Positions 22,800 to 35,690 of a stretch of 64,000 nucleotides of DNA are shown piece after piece (positions within the stretch are counted from its first letter, which is position 1; each line of letters begins with the position of its first letter). The position numbers and the translations under genes are program-made. The notes beneath the pieces were generated by a model. It ran no database searches. It was not told the origin of the DNA and was given only the letters and a program-made list of their open reading frames with translations. The stretch lies in NCBI RefSeq assembly GCF_964204645.1, contig NC_134036.1, forward strand, positions 2,110,001 through 2,174,000, read 5' to 3'. Origin of the DNA: Tubulanus polymorphus. Its lineage: Eukaryota; Nemertea; Palaeonemertea; Tubulaniformes; Tubulanidae.

Positions 22800-23115
22800 A
22801 GTCCAATTAATCAAAACATCATTGGTTACATTATATTGAATTTGTCTCTATTTTGAGTATTAATTTATATTTTGCTTTCAAACTTGCTAATGACGTACCG
22901 GTAAGTCGCCATTTCGTTATAAGTCATCAACAAACTATCCAACACAACTACGACGACTTGATGGAGGTTGATTGTTTCTAGAATCAGTGCTGCTAAACTC
23001 TCTTCTCTCCATCCATTCGCTTTACTGCATTATAATTACGAATTTTTGAGTCCCAATTTATGAGTGCAATTTAATTTACTAAAAAATCGCGTAAGTCGTA
23101 ATTTGGATGAAGAGC
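22800..23115. repeat. Diverged repeat with CAATTTAATTTACTAA and AAGTCG words
   Basis: Words GAGTCCCAATTTATGAGT, CAATTTAATTTACTAA and GTAAGTCG appear here and, in the same order, at 44450-44715, where two to three units of about 100 bases can be seen. The copies are degenerate. Confidence 0.45.
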
Positions 23116-23174
23116 AACATAATAATCACGAGCATGGTCCGAACAATGACTAATTAAACTGCTAGTTTTATTGT

Positions 23175-23680
23175 AGTCTTATGTTATGAAGATGCCATTT
23201 TCAGCCATAAGATTACATCGATGGCAAGATGAGTCGAGTCGAGTGAATGAAGGAGATGAACATGATCGAGAGATTTGTGCCGATGTGGTTACTGGTGCGG
23301 ATGCCGGTTGGGCGAGAGCAAATTCGAAAAGGAAATGAATATGGGGAAAACAGGACAGAATCGAAGAGCTGGTTGTTGGGAGTAGCATCAGCGAGCAAGA
23401 AAATGAGGAGAAAAAAAGGATAAAGCGTGGTGGGCAAGGAAATGAAGATAAGAGGGGAAAAAGGGGATGCTTGAAGTTGCAGCGACATCAGCGAGGTATG
23501 GTGAGGTGACAAGATGAGAAAAGGGAAATTTCATAATTGAACTTGCGGCAGCAGCATCAGAGGGGATGGTGTGGTGAGCAGGGTGACAAGAAAAAGAGAA
23601 ATCTTAAAATTGAAGTTGCATCATCAGTAGTGATGGATGATAGACACAAGATGGTTAGCTGATGTGTTTGATGGTCCATG
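23175..23680. repeat. GA-rich degenerate tandem repeat
   Basis: Units of about 70-80 bases share TGAAGTTGCAGCGACATCAG, a GGTGAGGTGACAAGATGAG-like word and a GAAAAGGGAAAT-like word (near 23470, 23545 and 23610), decaying outward. The minus-strand frames have no recognisable protein. Confidence 0.45.
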
Positions 23681-24619
23681 GTAGTATAGGCGACGCGAGT
23701 TAAGTAAATGAGGAGACATGTGCTATTGTAAGATTTTGGTGCGAAAGCTGGAAGTTACATCAGTATTAGTAGCGATGGAGAGAATAAGAAGAACAAGATG
23801 AATGATGATGGGTTAGCAGGTGAGGGATGGTTTGGACAGGGAGTGAAGGTAGTTTACCACCAGTGTGGCAGGTGGTTAAATGAGGTTGCAGTCGGCATAT
23901 TTCCCGAATCTAGATAATGATAGCCATCTACAGGTAGGCGGGACAAGGTAAACGCACTCGATAAGACGGTGAAATTGAGGAGGGTGTCATTACTGTAGTG
24001 GACAGCTAGATTGAGACATAACGCCTCGCGGGATAATAGTCCTCGAAGATTGAGTTTCTTCTCTTCGAGCGAGAAAAGGGAATTTGACGTCTTGTGTCAC
24101 TGGTCGCACAATTTACAACAACTAACAACAATCTGTAAGCGTGAGAGGAAAGAGAATACACGTTCGGGGCTGTAAAACGAACAGTGATATTTCCTCTAAT
24201 ACTCGAGAGGTTATTTATCCAGTTGGCGAAAGATAAAAGGCATAAAAACTACTCGAAGGTGAAGGTATTATTTCGTGTAATGCTATTCGCCATTCAGCCA
24301 TCGCTCCCAGGACATTCGTTGCCATTTCCTTCGCATACCCCTCTCCATATCCTTCCTTCTATATTCATTTCCTTCATTACTCCACTCCTTATTTCACTTC
24401 CTTTAAAGCCCTTCTACTTCCAGCATGTGAATCCTTATAACGAATGATGATTTTTACATAGCCCATACGCATACTTGTGCCCATACGCAACCCTAACTAC
24501 CCTAATAATAATACAAGCGCGTATCACATTTACTAATACATCGTTACCCTGCGTTAACCCTGCCATCTCCCTCCACATGGGCACGTAGGACAACAAACAC
24601 GTAGTTTGCCTCATCTTTA

Positions 24620-25260
24620 AGATTCCCAAATACTACAATAGCTCTGCATTCTTGTCCTAACACACGGAATAGAAGATGACAAGCCAACAGTTCACATCAC
24701 AACGAGATTTATGTATCAGCATTCTTTTCCCAACATTATCTAGTTACCCAATATCTTACTACATAATGGATCTGCATTCTTGCTCCAATACTTGGGATAG
24801 AAGATGACTGATCGCAGTGAGACAGTGGCTCAGCATAATGGCCCCAACACCTTTGAGCATTGAGGTCCCTCACTAGGCAATTATTCTCGATAAATCTTTC
24901 ACTAGCCCACGGATCGCCCTCGATTTAGAAACAGGCAATCGCATGTCCAACAGTTTACAGTTTCACACCTAGATGATGTTTCGGCATAATTTTCGCAACA
25001 CCTTTAAGTTTTCATATATCTTACAATGCAAATTTTCAATAAATCCTCCTGACTCAGATCCCAGATATGGGAACAGAAGATGACAAGCCAACAGTTATCA
25101 TCACAGTAAGACATAACTTTCGAAACACCTTTAAGTTTTAAGTTTTCGAAGCCCATTACTATGCAACTATTCTTAAACCTTCATCACCGGCTCTTGAGAC
25201 CTCCCTTCACACAGGAGATGACAAGCTCGCCATTTGCATGACAGTAAGATAAATGGCGGC
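24620..25260. repeat. Degenerate tandem repeat of about 125-140 bp
   Basis: GAAGATGACAAGCCAACAGTT (in part) recurs near 24672, 24800, 25077 and 25205, each followed by a variant of CATCACAGTAAGAC and preceded by GCATTCTTG or CTCAGATCCC. The unit is highly diverged. No gene seen in or around it. Confidence 0.55.
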
Positions 25261-25989
25261 TATCTTTACATACACACAGAGTATCGGTTCAGTTATATTT
25301 ACTAATCACCCGTCCCTTACTGATTGGTCTATTAAACGTCACTCCATCAAATATATCTTTAACCACGAGTCATTAATGACAATTCATCACCCTGGAGGGT
25401 TGTTTATACGCGCGGTATAAAGCCTTCTTTCAACGTCGAACGCTGAAGCTATCGACCCTTACCCTCCTCCTTGATATAGCCACACTTACGCGAGTTAGAC
25501 GGGTCCTCGGAGAGAATGAAATGTAACCGCATTATCGTCGCAAGTCAAGTTGACTTTGTGTTCCAACAAACAAACACCAGTGGCGACCACGGTCATTTCA
25601 TATAATGATGTAATAAAGCGGATAGTCTTCGGCTTAGACTCCAATGAGCGTTTAAATTACAGTAATGGCCTCGATAAGAAGACGATGTACTAAGAGTTCC
25701 AAGTACGTTGAATGCGAAATAACTGATTCATTGACAATTAGAAATGAATTGTCATAATCTCATTTATCCTGCTGATTACCTTGGTGTTTAAGCTTTCCTT
25801 AAACAAAGTCATCCATATTTTGTCAGTTGAACTTCATGCGAATTGGGTTTTTATCTAATTGCTTCGTAACAAAATATGGGCCATCAATCTAAATAGCGCT
25901 GTGCAACTGGCTAAAAATCTGCCAAATAAAAAGAACGGCCTAATTGACACAAGGCTTAGACTAAAAATACAAATTGAGATCTCTTTTAT

Positions 25990-26280
25990 GAAGTTGTAAG
26001 CCCCAGAAAACCCGTCCATAATCCATCATCAGCAATCTTGACAAAGATTACGATTCAACAATGCGCGTCGATAATGTTTGAATATAAGTCGCCATGGTTA
26101 AAATATTGAGTGAGAGTATAAACACGTCTGCGTGCTTAAAAGCCCGTCCCTTATCTATCATTACCGAAGTTGCCAAAGGTTGGGCTTCAACAATGCCTTT
26201 CGTTAATGTTTGAATATTTGTCGCTATGGTAAAACACCGTGGGAGGGTTGTATAAGGAACGTCTGCGAACTGAACAAAAA
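25990..26280. repeat. Direct duplication of about 140 bp
   Basis: AAAACCCGTCC...CATCATC, TTCAACAATGC, TAATGTTTGAATAT and GTCGCCATGG recur as AAAGCCCGTCC, TTCAACAATGC, TAATGTTTGAATAT and GTCGCTATGG about 150 bases later, each followed by ACGTCTGCG. Confidence 0.6.
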
Positions 26281-26694
26281 ATGAGCGGTCGAATTCGTCT
26301 TGATAAATCCAACCATCTATAACTAACCGAATCTAGTCGTCTGCGCGAATTTGAATAAAGTGATTTGACGGTCTCAACGGAGCACGATACAGGAAATCTA
26401 AATGATTGAGAGTGCGGAGAGAGTGAGAGAGAGAGTGAAAGGGAGAGGAGAGAGAGGAGTTGTAGCTAGTGCTGGTGTTGGAAGTGTCACGCTTCTCTTG
26501 AGACTATACTACGCGAGACATAAACGAATAAATTCATTCGCTACGTTACGGAAGTGCGAATCACTTTTCTAATACGACGTTTGTATTTGAGTTGTAAGTT
26601 GTAAGTTGTCGTTCGTTATTCGAGTTCCGACGTTAATTCACAAGAAATGATGCAAGTTCACAAATTTTGTAATTTAAATGTCAAATCGAAGTAG

Positions 26695-26965
26695 CATCGA
26701 ATCCGGAAGTGTACCAAACCCGGAAGTAAATATTCCTAAAGTTCAATGTAAAAAAGTTTTGTTTTAGATCATCGTCAATGAGAAAAAAACTTCAAAACTT
26801 CAAAACTTCAAACCGTATATCAACATAATCAAGTTAAATGCCGAAAAAAGGTTTAACCAATCCAAACCTGGAAGTTAGATGAAACCGGAAGTGAAAATGA
26901 CAATTACTTTCTTCTGACAGCGAAAAAAAATGATTAAAAAGTCTCTTCGTATCAAACCCGGAAGT
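26695..26965 (+). promoter_or_regulatory. Cluster of CGGAAGT (ETS-like) sites
   Basis: CCGGAAGT occurs at about 26703, 26720, 26883 and 26959, with CTGGAAGT at 26868; spacing is irregular and each is preceded by AAACC or AATC. CCGGAAGT is the ETS-family consensus and clusters near many animal promoters. AACCCGGAAGTA-type repeats of a decayed satellite are the alternative. No transcription unit is visible beside it. Confidence 0.4.
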
Positions 26966-27136
26966 AGAAACGAATTCAGACTGCTCCAATAAACTACATC
27001 ACTAATCTAATAGAGATTTCCGATATTTAAGTGTGAGATTGAATTTACTTTTTTGACCAAATCTTATTAACGTCTGGTCGTCTGCTATTGATACGAAATC
27101 TAATTCAGCTGATGGAAATGTGGTGAAGTAGAAAGG

Positions 27137-27200
27137 ATGGGAAAGGAGGACAGGCAGGGAAAGGAGGACAGGCAGGGAAAGGAGGTAAGACAGGGGAAGG
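27137..27200 (+). repeat. 18-bp minisatellite, GGGAAAGGAGGACAGGCA
   Basis: About three to four copies of an 18-base purine-rich unit; the frame through it encodes a GKEDRQ repeat that I attribute to the minisatellite. Confidence 0.7.
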
Positions 27201-28191
27201 AGGAAAACAGGGAAAGGATGATAGTTAGTTTTGAAAAAAAAAACTCTGCAAATGTCAACGGATTTTTTGCTGTCGTCTGCTCAGAAACGGTATCGATCAG
27301 TCAAGAGGAGGATGGAGAGAGAGAGAGGATCTTCCTGACTTTTATCAGTTTCAGACAGCTGTAGTGTCGACCACACGACCCACGAGTGTCGCGTGAATCA
27401 AATCAGTCTATTCAACACCGAAATTTGTTTTTACACATCGCCGAACACAAGTCGATGAGGCGTGGTTGAGAGCGAGAGGGGAGATAGAGTGGAAAGGCAG
27501 AGAGGGGAGAGGAGTGAGTGGGAGTGAAAATCGGAGCAAAAATTCGATTTCAGATCGAGCATGTCTTATAGATGTATCTGTTTTGGATTCTGGGTAATTG
27601 GAGATGTGATGATGGCTCTGAATCAGATGACATTTTGGATGGCTGCACGAAAATAGTCCAGGCCCAGCTCAGATTCCTTAGCATGAACATCAAATATTTA
27701 GGCCTAGGACTAATTTAGTCCCAGGTGATTTTTTATAAGACGGATAAATGAAAAGAGTTGAAATCCGATATAGCCGATTACTAGACCAACTAAATCGATA
27801 CTGGTTTCTGATTGGCTGACGATATTTAGCGATCGTCTGCTCTATCCGTTGTCACTGTAGGTACATCGTATTTACCCGTCCACATCCGGGACATCAACGC
27901 AATAACCGGCAATCTACAGCGATCGATCACGTGACATCCGGCGAGACGGCGCATCAATCAATGCTAACTTCCGGTCCCCTACGGGGGCGACACGTACCGC
28001 GAATTAGAACGGTATTTGTTTACCCCGAAACCTAAACACTCACATTCACAGCGATCGAGAAGTTTTATTGTCTTTGACATGGACGTTTTAGATGAAACAG
28101 TTTGATATGCTGGATATTGAAATCTGAAGACTTGGCCTTGCGCCGCTCTACCCTGGACCCCAGTATCCGTGCTGCATTCTTCTAATTGGTG

Positions 28192-28735
28192 AACGTCCAC
28201 ACTTCACATATTGTGTTCAGTGCTTCACCTGAGACATTTCAAATTGAAAATGAACTACAAACACCAGATATTAGACATTTTATCAGCACACTTTCAAAAA
28301 CTGATCGTCCACACTTCACATGTGTTCAGTGCTTCATCTGAGACATTTCTAATTGAAAATGAACTACAAACACCAGATATTAGATATCTTATCAGCTCGC
28401 TTTGAAAAACTGATCGTCCACACTTCACATGTGTTCAGTGCTTCATCTGAGACATTTCTAATTGAAAATGAACTACAAACACCAGACATTAGATATTTCA
28501 TCAGTACACTTTCAAAAACTGATCGTCCACACTTCACATGTGTTCAGTGCTTCACCTGAGACATTTCAAATTGAAAATGAACTACAAACACCAGACATTA
28601 GACATTTTATCAGAACACTTTCAAAAACTGATCGTCCACACTTCACATGTGTTCAGTGCTTCACCTGTGACATTTTTAATTGAAAATGAACTACAAACAC
28701 CAGATATCAGCACACTTTCAAAAACTGATCCTGTA
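28192..28735 (+). repeat. 109-bp satellite, about five units
   Basis: CGTCCACACTTCACATGTG starts units at about 28194, 28306, 28415, 28524 and 28633, with exact 109-base spacing for the last three steps. Units share TTCAGTGCTTCACCTGAGAC, AATTGAAAATGAACTACAAA and CACCAGATATTAGACATTTT. The last unit has an internal deletion. The period is not a multiple of three, so frames in it are not coding. Confidence 0.92.
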
Positions 28736-29126
28736 GGTTCAATCCGCTATCAAATGCCTAAGATTTCAACGTAATTGCAACGCGAAATGATTACGTAGCA
28801 CTTAAATGTCTAGCAAAAAAATGCACAACGTTTGAAAACGCTATAGAATTTCATACGAACAATCGTTACCGTTAGAATTTAAACATCTGTTGCCATAGAG
28901 AATACAATGTAGTCGGTATTCATTGTTTATTGTAAATCTTCTTTAACTGACATTAATTTCGATCGAAACAAAACCGCCGAGCAGACGATCTGAAATATTC
29001 CCGACGATAAAAATCTAATAAACAAAGTTGCACACCTGTGACAGACGATATTGCAGGGTTATCTTGCAATAGATTGTTGTCGGTAAAAAAAAATTGCGAC
29101 GAAACAAAACGTTTAACACAATCCAA

Positions 29127-29835
29127 CGAGCTTTAGAGTGATCTAAAATGTGCTAAGTTTTTAGATCACAACTACAATGAGCTTAGACTGGTCTTAAGTT
29201 GTTAGATTGGCTATAGAACCAAAATGAGCTTAGACCAGTCTTAAGTTGTTAGATTGGTTATAGAACCAAAATGAGCTTAGACTGGTCTTAAGTTGTTAGA
29301 TTGATTATAGAACCAAAATGAGCTTAGACTGGTCTTAAGTTGTTAGATTGATTATAGAACCAAAATGAGCTTAGACTGGGCTTAAATTGTTAGATTGGTT
29401 GTAGAACCAAAATGAGCTTAGACTGGTCTTAAGTTGTTAGATTGGCTATAGAACCAAAATGAGCTTAGACCAGTCTTAAGTTGTTAGATTGGTTATAGAA
29501 CCAAAATGAGCTTAGACTGGTCTTAAGTTGTTAGATTGATTATAGAACCAAAATGAGCTTAGACTGGGCTTAAATTGTTAGATTGGTTGTAGAACCAAAA
29601 TGAGCTTAGACTGGTCTTAAGTTGTTAGATTGATTATAGAACCAAAATGAGCTTAGACTGGGCTTAAATTGTTAGATTGGTTGTAGAACCAAAATGAGCT
29701 TAGACTGGTCTTAAAGTTGTTAGATTGGTTATAGAACCAAAACTTAGACTTAAGCTGTTAAATTAGTTATAGTACTAACTAGGTTGGTCTTAAGCTGTTA
29801 GATTGGCTATAAAACTGTGGGTCTTAGATCTGCAA
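29127..29835 (+). repeat. 47-bp satellite, long array (about 13-14 units)
   Basis: The unit GAACCAAAATGAGCTTAGAC followed by TGGTCTTAAGTTGTTAGATT and GATTATA repeats every 47 bases. Variants (GGGCTTAAATTGTTAG, GGCTATAG) recur in the same order, suggesting a 2-4-unit higher-order duplication. Edges are decayed. The sequence matches the inside of MITE family A. Confidence 0.93.
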
Positions 29836-29999
29836 CCCAACTCCAGACTTTGGAATATTTCCCAGAATAGTTGGACTCCTAAGAATGCGGCAGAAATGAA
29901 GTGATATACCCACTCCATCCCCTCCCCGGGTCTACAAAAATAATCATCTCAGACGAGTTTATAATTATCCGCAATCCAATCTCCGCGTCTATCATCGGC

Positions 30000-32290
30000 G
30001 CGTCAACTTTTTTTTTACAACGTATTCAACGCTTCAACGTCATCCACCGGAAGTTAGCTGTCGTTATACGTTAACGCTACATCGGTATTTATCACCGCAA
30101 CACGAACGCGTCGAAGCGTTTTTACGTTATCAACGTTACGTCGACGTAAAGCGACGCGAAATGAAAATTATCCAGCGGCAACAACGTCAACGCCGAACGC
30201 AGACTTCTACGTTTCTCTTCCGGAAATGTTCGACAATGAACAACAATGCCGGCAGTTTTTTTTCAATAATAGAAAACCTCGAGCGCAACAATCGAGTAAA
30301 CGTTTCGACGTCTGATGATGAAGTTATCATCCGTTAAAACGTTTCTTTTTTCCCGATTTCGTTAACGTCTAATTTAGGAAACGTTTTGACGTTAACGCAT
30401 GGCAACGTATACGGATTAGCGTTGACGCCACTTATCGTCGATTGGCGTTATTCGATATAAAAATGAAATAACGTCTTGGAATGATATTGATATATCGATA
30501 TCAATATCCGATATTTCAACAGCGCGTATTGAGAGCCGTTTTTTTTCGATTGCGCAAAATAGAAGTAATTTCAACGTACAATAGACAAGAGCGATACTCG
30601 ATAGAACGTCGTTGCGAGGAGACAGGAGAACAATGACTGGGTAGTGTTGCGGATAAGATCGGCGTGTTTTGCGGGGAATCGGGATGATGCGATCTTTTGA
30701 GTCAGTCTGCAATTTGAAGATGAAGATTTCGAAGATAAGACAGATGAAAGCATATCTTCTGCCGTTGCTGCTGCTGCTGCTGCGCTACTTGTTGATAGCC
30801 AGCGTTTTGAGATAATAATGAATATAAAGCCATATCCGTCTATTAGCGTTATCCAGTCGGCCGTCGATAAAATCAATTCGGATTTTTCTTTACTGAACCT
30901 ACTCCCCCCATATCCTCCCTCTCCGCCCCAATCTCCCCCACTCCTCTCAACTTTCATCCTCCCTCCCTCTTGCCTCCCATCTCCTCTCTATCTATCTCTC
31001 CCCTCTCAACCTTCAAAATACAACAGCGATTGTTGTACGTATATACGTAACGCTGTATCGTAAACTAAATATCAGTTTTTACGTTAACGCTGAAACGAAC
31101 GAACGAGTAAGTGGGTCCACTCGACGTCGACGTAAGCGTAAACGCGCATCCTCGCTGTAATTATCAATACGTCACTGTAGTATTCGATTACCAGTACTTA
31201 TAACGGTATACTCGTCCGCTTTCTCGCTCAATGATCGTTAACTTGGGCAAATATTTTTTCCCGATTTTCCAATCTAGTCAAGTATTAAAAACGATGTTTA
31301 TTAGAAAATCACGTTCGCCAGCTATTATCGGCATGTGTAACTATCGATCTCACATCATCCCCTTCCTGTTCCTCTCTCTCTCTCTGCTTTTGTCTTCCTC
31401 TCTCATTCTCTCTTCTCTTTCCTTTCCTCTTATCTTCAGCCTCCTCTATTCTCCCTCGCTCTCTCTTTCCTCTCCTGTCTCCTCCATCATCCTCTCCCCT
31501 CTTCTCTTCCGCCTCCTCTATTCTCTTATCACTTCCGCCTCCTCTCTCACTCTTCTGATAATTACTCTACCCTTTTCTCCAAACATTATCCGTTGTACAC
31601 ACGTATATTATAACCGTCGAGCTATGAGACATAATTTATCTAAGAAACTATTTTTAACATTCAGTTTCAACTAAAATGAAAAGTCAACAGTCGTTCCTTT
31701 AAAATCCCTCAACCCCAACGCTTTCGCGAAAAAACCCAACAATCTCCTTCATCAGAAATCAGAAAGGCCCCAACTTCAAATATTTTGTTCTCCCACGCTT
31801 CTAAAAGAAAACATCGATGGCCTTGAAAATACTTCAAACTTTTCCATTTTCGACAAAATTCAACGTCGAAAGTAATTATTACTTCGAAAAAAAATTTAAT
31901 TACGTTATCTCGCCTTTTTGATTCTGACGTTGACGTCACACGACGTATTTTACGGTCGACGGCGTTCGCGACGTTACCGCTGCCGCCGACGTCGTTAACG
32001 TAAAATCGACTCTAACGCTGTTCATCTTACGCTTCGACGGACGACAAATTGAAATCACGTTCCGGCGTTGATAATTACGTCGAACAGCGTTTTTACGTTA
32101 ACGGCAACAGTGTATTTTTACGCTACGTTGATTCGCGTCGTACGCTGAGAGTTTTGACTTCCGATAAGCGTTGTATTTTTCAGGAGAACACGTTTTACCG
32201 AAGTGGTTTTCATCTCGACGAAGAACCTTCAAGCGAACCCCTTTAAATCGAAAATACTTATTTACGTTAACGGAAAATGGTCCGTCGGAC
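30000..32290. other. Intergenic: ACGTTAACG patches and CT-rich tracts
   Basis: TTTTTACGTTAACG-type words recur at 30120, 31075, 32090 and 32265, with dense ACG/CGT text at 30000-30200, 30360-30430, 31070-31150 and 31930-32110. CT-rich tracts at 30900-31010 and 31370-31560 are simple sequence. A (CTG)n run is at 30764-30782. No frame here has protein-like character. Confidence 0.5.
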
Positions 32291-33149
32291 TATCTGATCG
32301 CGGACTAGTCACCGAAATGGTCCATGATTTGAGCAACGGCCTTTTACACCTGAGACACACATAATTCAACCTATTGAAACACTTTTGCATTCATTTTTAT
32401 AACATTCCATATCTTATATCTGTCACTTCAATAACTTGTGCATTATCCTAAAGATCCTAAGAAATCTAAATTTTTCTCTGATATTGCTGGAAACAAGACT
32501 TGTCTCCAGCACAGCTAACTGAACCAAAAATTTCAGATTCAAAAATAATTTTTCGCGAAGCAAATGTAAGTAATTTCTTTTTCTATAAATAAAGCTTTCC
32601 ATAAAATATTACTGCATTAGTCAACAGAACCAGAAAATTCGAGATTAAATTTTCGATGGAACTGGGTTCCTTCTTCGTGAACATCCAAATGATTATCTTT
32701 CAGAATCGGAAGAAGCCTTCATTAAGCCATGACGACTATTTGTTTAAAGCCACAAGAAGATCCCGACGGTGATATTTACGTTTGATATTTACACTTAAAC
32801 GAAAACATTTCGAGATCACAGTCGAAATGGAGTCCAAACAGACCCAACACCAAATTAAACCAATATTTAAACAGACAGATAGGCATATAATTATGAAGCC
32901 ATGTATGTACTATTGAATTAGGAACACACTATATCGACGTGCCGATGTTTTAAAGCGAAAATCCTTGAACAAAATTTTTGAAAATATTTTCGAAAAATTT
33001 ATTGAAAATGTAACGATAAAACTCGATGTTTTTCAATAATTTCACCGAAAATATTTATCAGATTTTATTCCGAGGATTTCTAAATTTCGATATTGGCAAA
33101 TTAATCTCAGGTAGAATTTTGAAATCGAGCAAGTCGCTCAAAACTCCAA

Positions 33150-33247
33150 GGGCCGGTTGTAAAGACTGGTATTATCTTTAACTCAATTGATAATGAATTG
33201 AGTTAGCCCCGGGGTTAAAGGTAATACTAGTCTATAAAACCGGGCCC
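33150..33247 (+). mobile_element. MITE family B
   Basis: A near-palindromic element of 98 bases: GGGCCGGTTGTAAAGACTGG...TAATACTAGTCTATAAAACC, GGGCCC. The middle AACTCAATTGATAATGAATT is also palindromic. A relative is at 44288-44398 and a decayed one at about 52010-52066. Confidence 0.8.
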
Positions 33248-33863
33248 AACGCTATAACAATTGAAAATGCATTTTAACCATGGTATTTGTCCAACAATCA
33301 ACCTTTTGAACAACGTTATCCCTAGGAATAACTTCTACTTTAATACAAGGTCTTTCGATCCGCGCCCAATTAGAAAGATGTCTGGTCTCATGTTTAGCCT
33401 AAGAACTAAAAGCCTATATTGACTTTTAAACCTAGACACTACAGAGGTTGACATTCGACCAAAGCACATTCGGACTAAGTAATGCCATCCATCCTTTAAT
33501 CTCTGTTTACAAACATTATGATTTTAAATAGGGTAATTTACACCCATAACTCCTACTCGGGATGAAAGGACCGATTGCCTTTATGGGTATCAAGTCGATT
33601 ACCGTCAAATAGGCGGATAATTGCGCGCGCATGATGTCCACACCGTTAGATCGTATACTGTTAATTATACCAGTTTTATGGATGGCAGATACTGTAGATG
33701 CTTAATACACAGTTATATAGAGCAGCCCGGTACACTTAGGCTGTGGAGAGAATGATGGCCGTAGCATTAAAACCACGATTAACTTCAAATATCTCACGGC
33801 ACTGTTCCGAGATTACCTATAGTTATAGAGATTGTCAGAACAACAATGGCACCGAGTATGACA

Positions 33864-33936
33864 GGGGAACTAGCTCAGATGGTAGAGCGCTCGCTTAGCA
33901 TGCGAGAGGTACCGGGATCGATGCCCGGGTTCTCCA
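33864..33936 (+). tRNA. tRNA-Ala (anticodon AGC)
   Basis: A 73-base gene with a complete cloverleaf: acceptor GGGGAAC pairs with GTTCTCC, including G3:U70, the alanine identity pair; D-arm GCTC...GAGC; anticodon arm CTCGC TTAGCAT GCGAG with AGC; T-arm CCGGG ATCGATG CCCGG; discriminator A. No intron. A Pol III terminator (TTTTTT) lies about 20 bases downstream near 33957. The sequence closely follows the usual invertebrate tRNA-Ala. It stands alone, without neighbouring tRNAs. Confidence 0.97.
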
Positions 33937-33939
33937 TGA

Positions 33940-35380
33940 ATTTATTTGTCATTTTGTTTTTTAACAAGACTAAAGGCTCGATGGGAGAAGGGGCGCGATA
34001 AGGGAACGGGGAGTCGATTGTGTAAAGTACCATTGATCGTTTTTAAGTCTCCACTAACACGAAGTCAACACAGCTGTCTATGAAACCAGTGATTACAATA
34101 GGAGGCTTCGATATTAGCTTCGCTGTTAAGCTTCGGTTCCATCTCGAGTATAAAGAAAATACTGAACCTAACTACTAACACGCTCTATTTAGTCGCGGTA
34201 TCCGTCTGCGGGCAAAGGGTGATTCGTGAGACATGTTAGAGAGAGGGGGAGAGAGAGAGGGAGAGGAGGGGGAGGGGGAAATATTTGGAAGCAGACAATG
34301 AAGGCAAGTCGATGAACCAGGGCCTTCACCCATAATCACAATTCCAGCAACAATTTTATTGCCCGTTTTCGCGCTATTTCAGCGCAACGGTTCTCATTGT
34401 TAACGGCTGCTACGGTACACGCCGTCGTTAGGCGTCGATAACAAACAATTATTATTATTACGCAATCAATTCCAAATCTCGGAGTAAAGCTAATAATAAT
34501 AATGATGATAATATACACCCGAGTTAAATATTAATCGCGTGAAAACATTTATTTTACTCGAGAGTAAATATTTAATAACCATTAACAGCGCGAGAAATGA
34601 CGAGATTTGAACGAGAGCGGATTACAGGGGTGATTGTCAATAGGTGCTCCTCGCTTTAGGAATCCAATTCCACAATTTTACGGTAAAGTTCCAGATCCAA
34701 AGTTTTTAGGGCGAAAAAATTAATTAATTAAAAAATACGATTATTTTTAAAATTTGGGTAACGATTTTATACTATTCAAATTCAATTGAAAATCCATCAC
34801 AAAAAGAAAATTAGATTTCAATTTAATCTTACCTCTAACCGAAATAAAAATGAATATAAGGTATATTTAGTTGAAAAAAATTCTAATTTTCTGAAACAAA
34901 ATGTTAAATTCAAACGATAAAACTATAATTCGATTTCACAGTCAAATCAACCTACAAAAATTCGAAGTATCAAAAAGAGACAATTCTCTGTCAGACAGAA
35001 ATATTGAATTTTAATTTTACGAAATAGATTTTTGCCTTTGTCGCTGAATTTGACAAAAACATAAAACAATTCCAAAGACAACTAGTCTTAATGGCGAGAC
35101 AAAGAGAAATCGTTTGTTTGTGAAATTCCAAATCGAGTAGGCAGAGACGACAATTCGCAAAACCGATTGAATTTGTCTTCAAGGCAAAAACAACAGTCGT
35201 CTGCTGTATCCGTTTTCTCATTGACGATATACACAATATTTTACGGGGTAATTTAGTTATCGATTTTCCAATCATTTTAAGACCGGTTTTATCAATATTG
35301 TTCTGTAATATACTAATAAAGAGACCTGTAGCGAAACTTCGAAATCAAACTCCGATAAACCCTGTGCTGAAAACATGGCT
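33940..35380. other. Intergenic, AT-rich; no gene seen
   Basis: A short GA-rich run lies at 34235-34285, and ATTATTATT words surround 34450-34510. The rest (34650-35300) is AT-rich with scattered GAAATT-like words. One TCGTCTGC octamer is at 35197. Minus-strand frames around 35000-35270 have no family resemblance. Confidence 0.35.
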
Positions 35381-35384
35381 GCCA

Positions 35385-35690
35385 CAATCGATCCACCTAT
35401 GACATCATCATCCATCAAATTGATATGGTGACATTGATACTTCCTGAAAAATATGGCTGCCTCCATTAACCTCCCTATACGACCACAGCATTATATTGAA
35501 ACTTCCAGTAAAGATGTCAGCCCCTATAGATCCACCTATGACATCATCAAATAGATGTAGTGATATAGGTCCTTCCTGATAAGATGGCCGCCCTGACAAA
35601 TCCACATATGACGTCATCAAATTTATGTGGTGATGATTCCAGAAAAAATACTGCATTGATAAATTCCCCTATGACGTCATAAAATTGTAG
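35385..35690 (-). repeat. CRE-core dispersed repeat, minus-strand array
   Basis: On the plus strand, ATGGCTGCC, ATCCACCTATGACATCATC and their variants recur about every 65-70 bases (near 35384, 35452, 35515, 35583 and 35645). TGACGTCA is exact at 35609 and 35672. Same family as 20030-20540 in opposite orientation. Confidence 0.8.

Noticed and set aside
24480-24505. AACCCTAACTACCCTAATA considered as telomere-like repeat
   Set aside because: Only about two imperfect units; it does not form an array.
28192-28735. 109-bp array considered as a CRISPR-like array
   Set aside because: Units are tandem without unique spacers, in an animal-type genome.
31231-31674. Plus-strand frame of 147 residues rich in Ser/Leu/Pro
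   Set aside because: The residue bias comes from a CT-rich tract, and the rest lacks any known domain.
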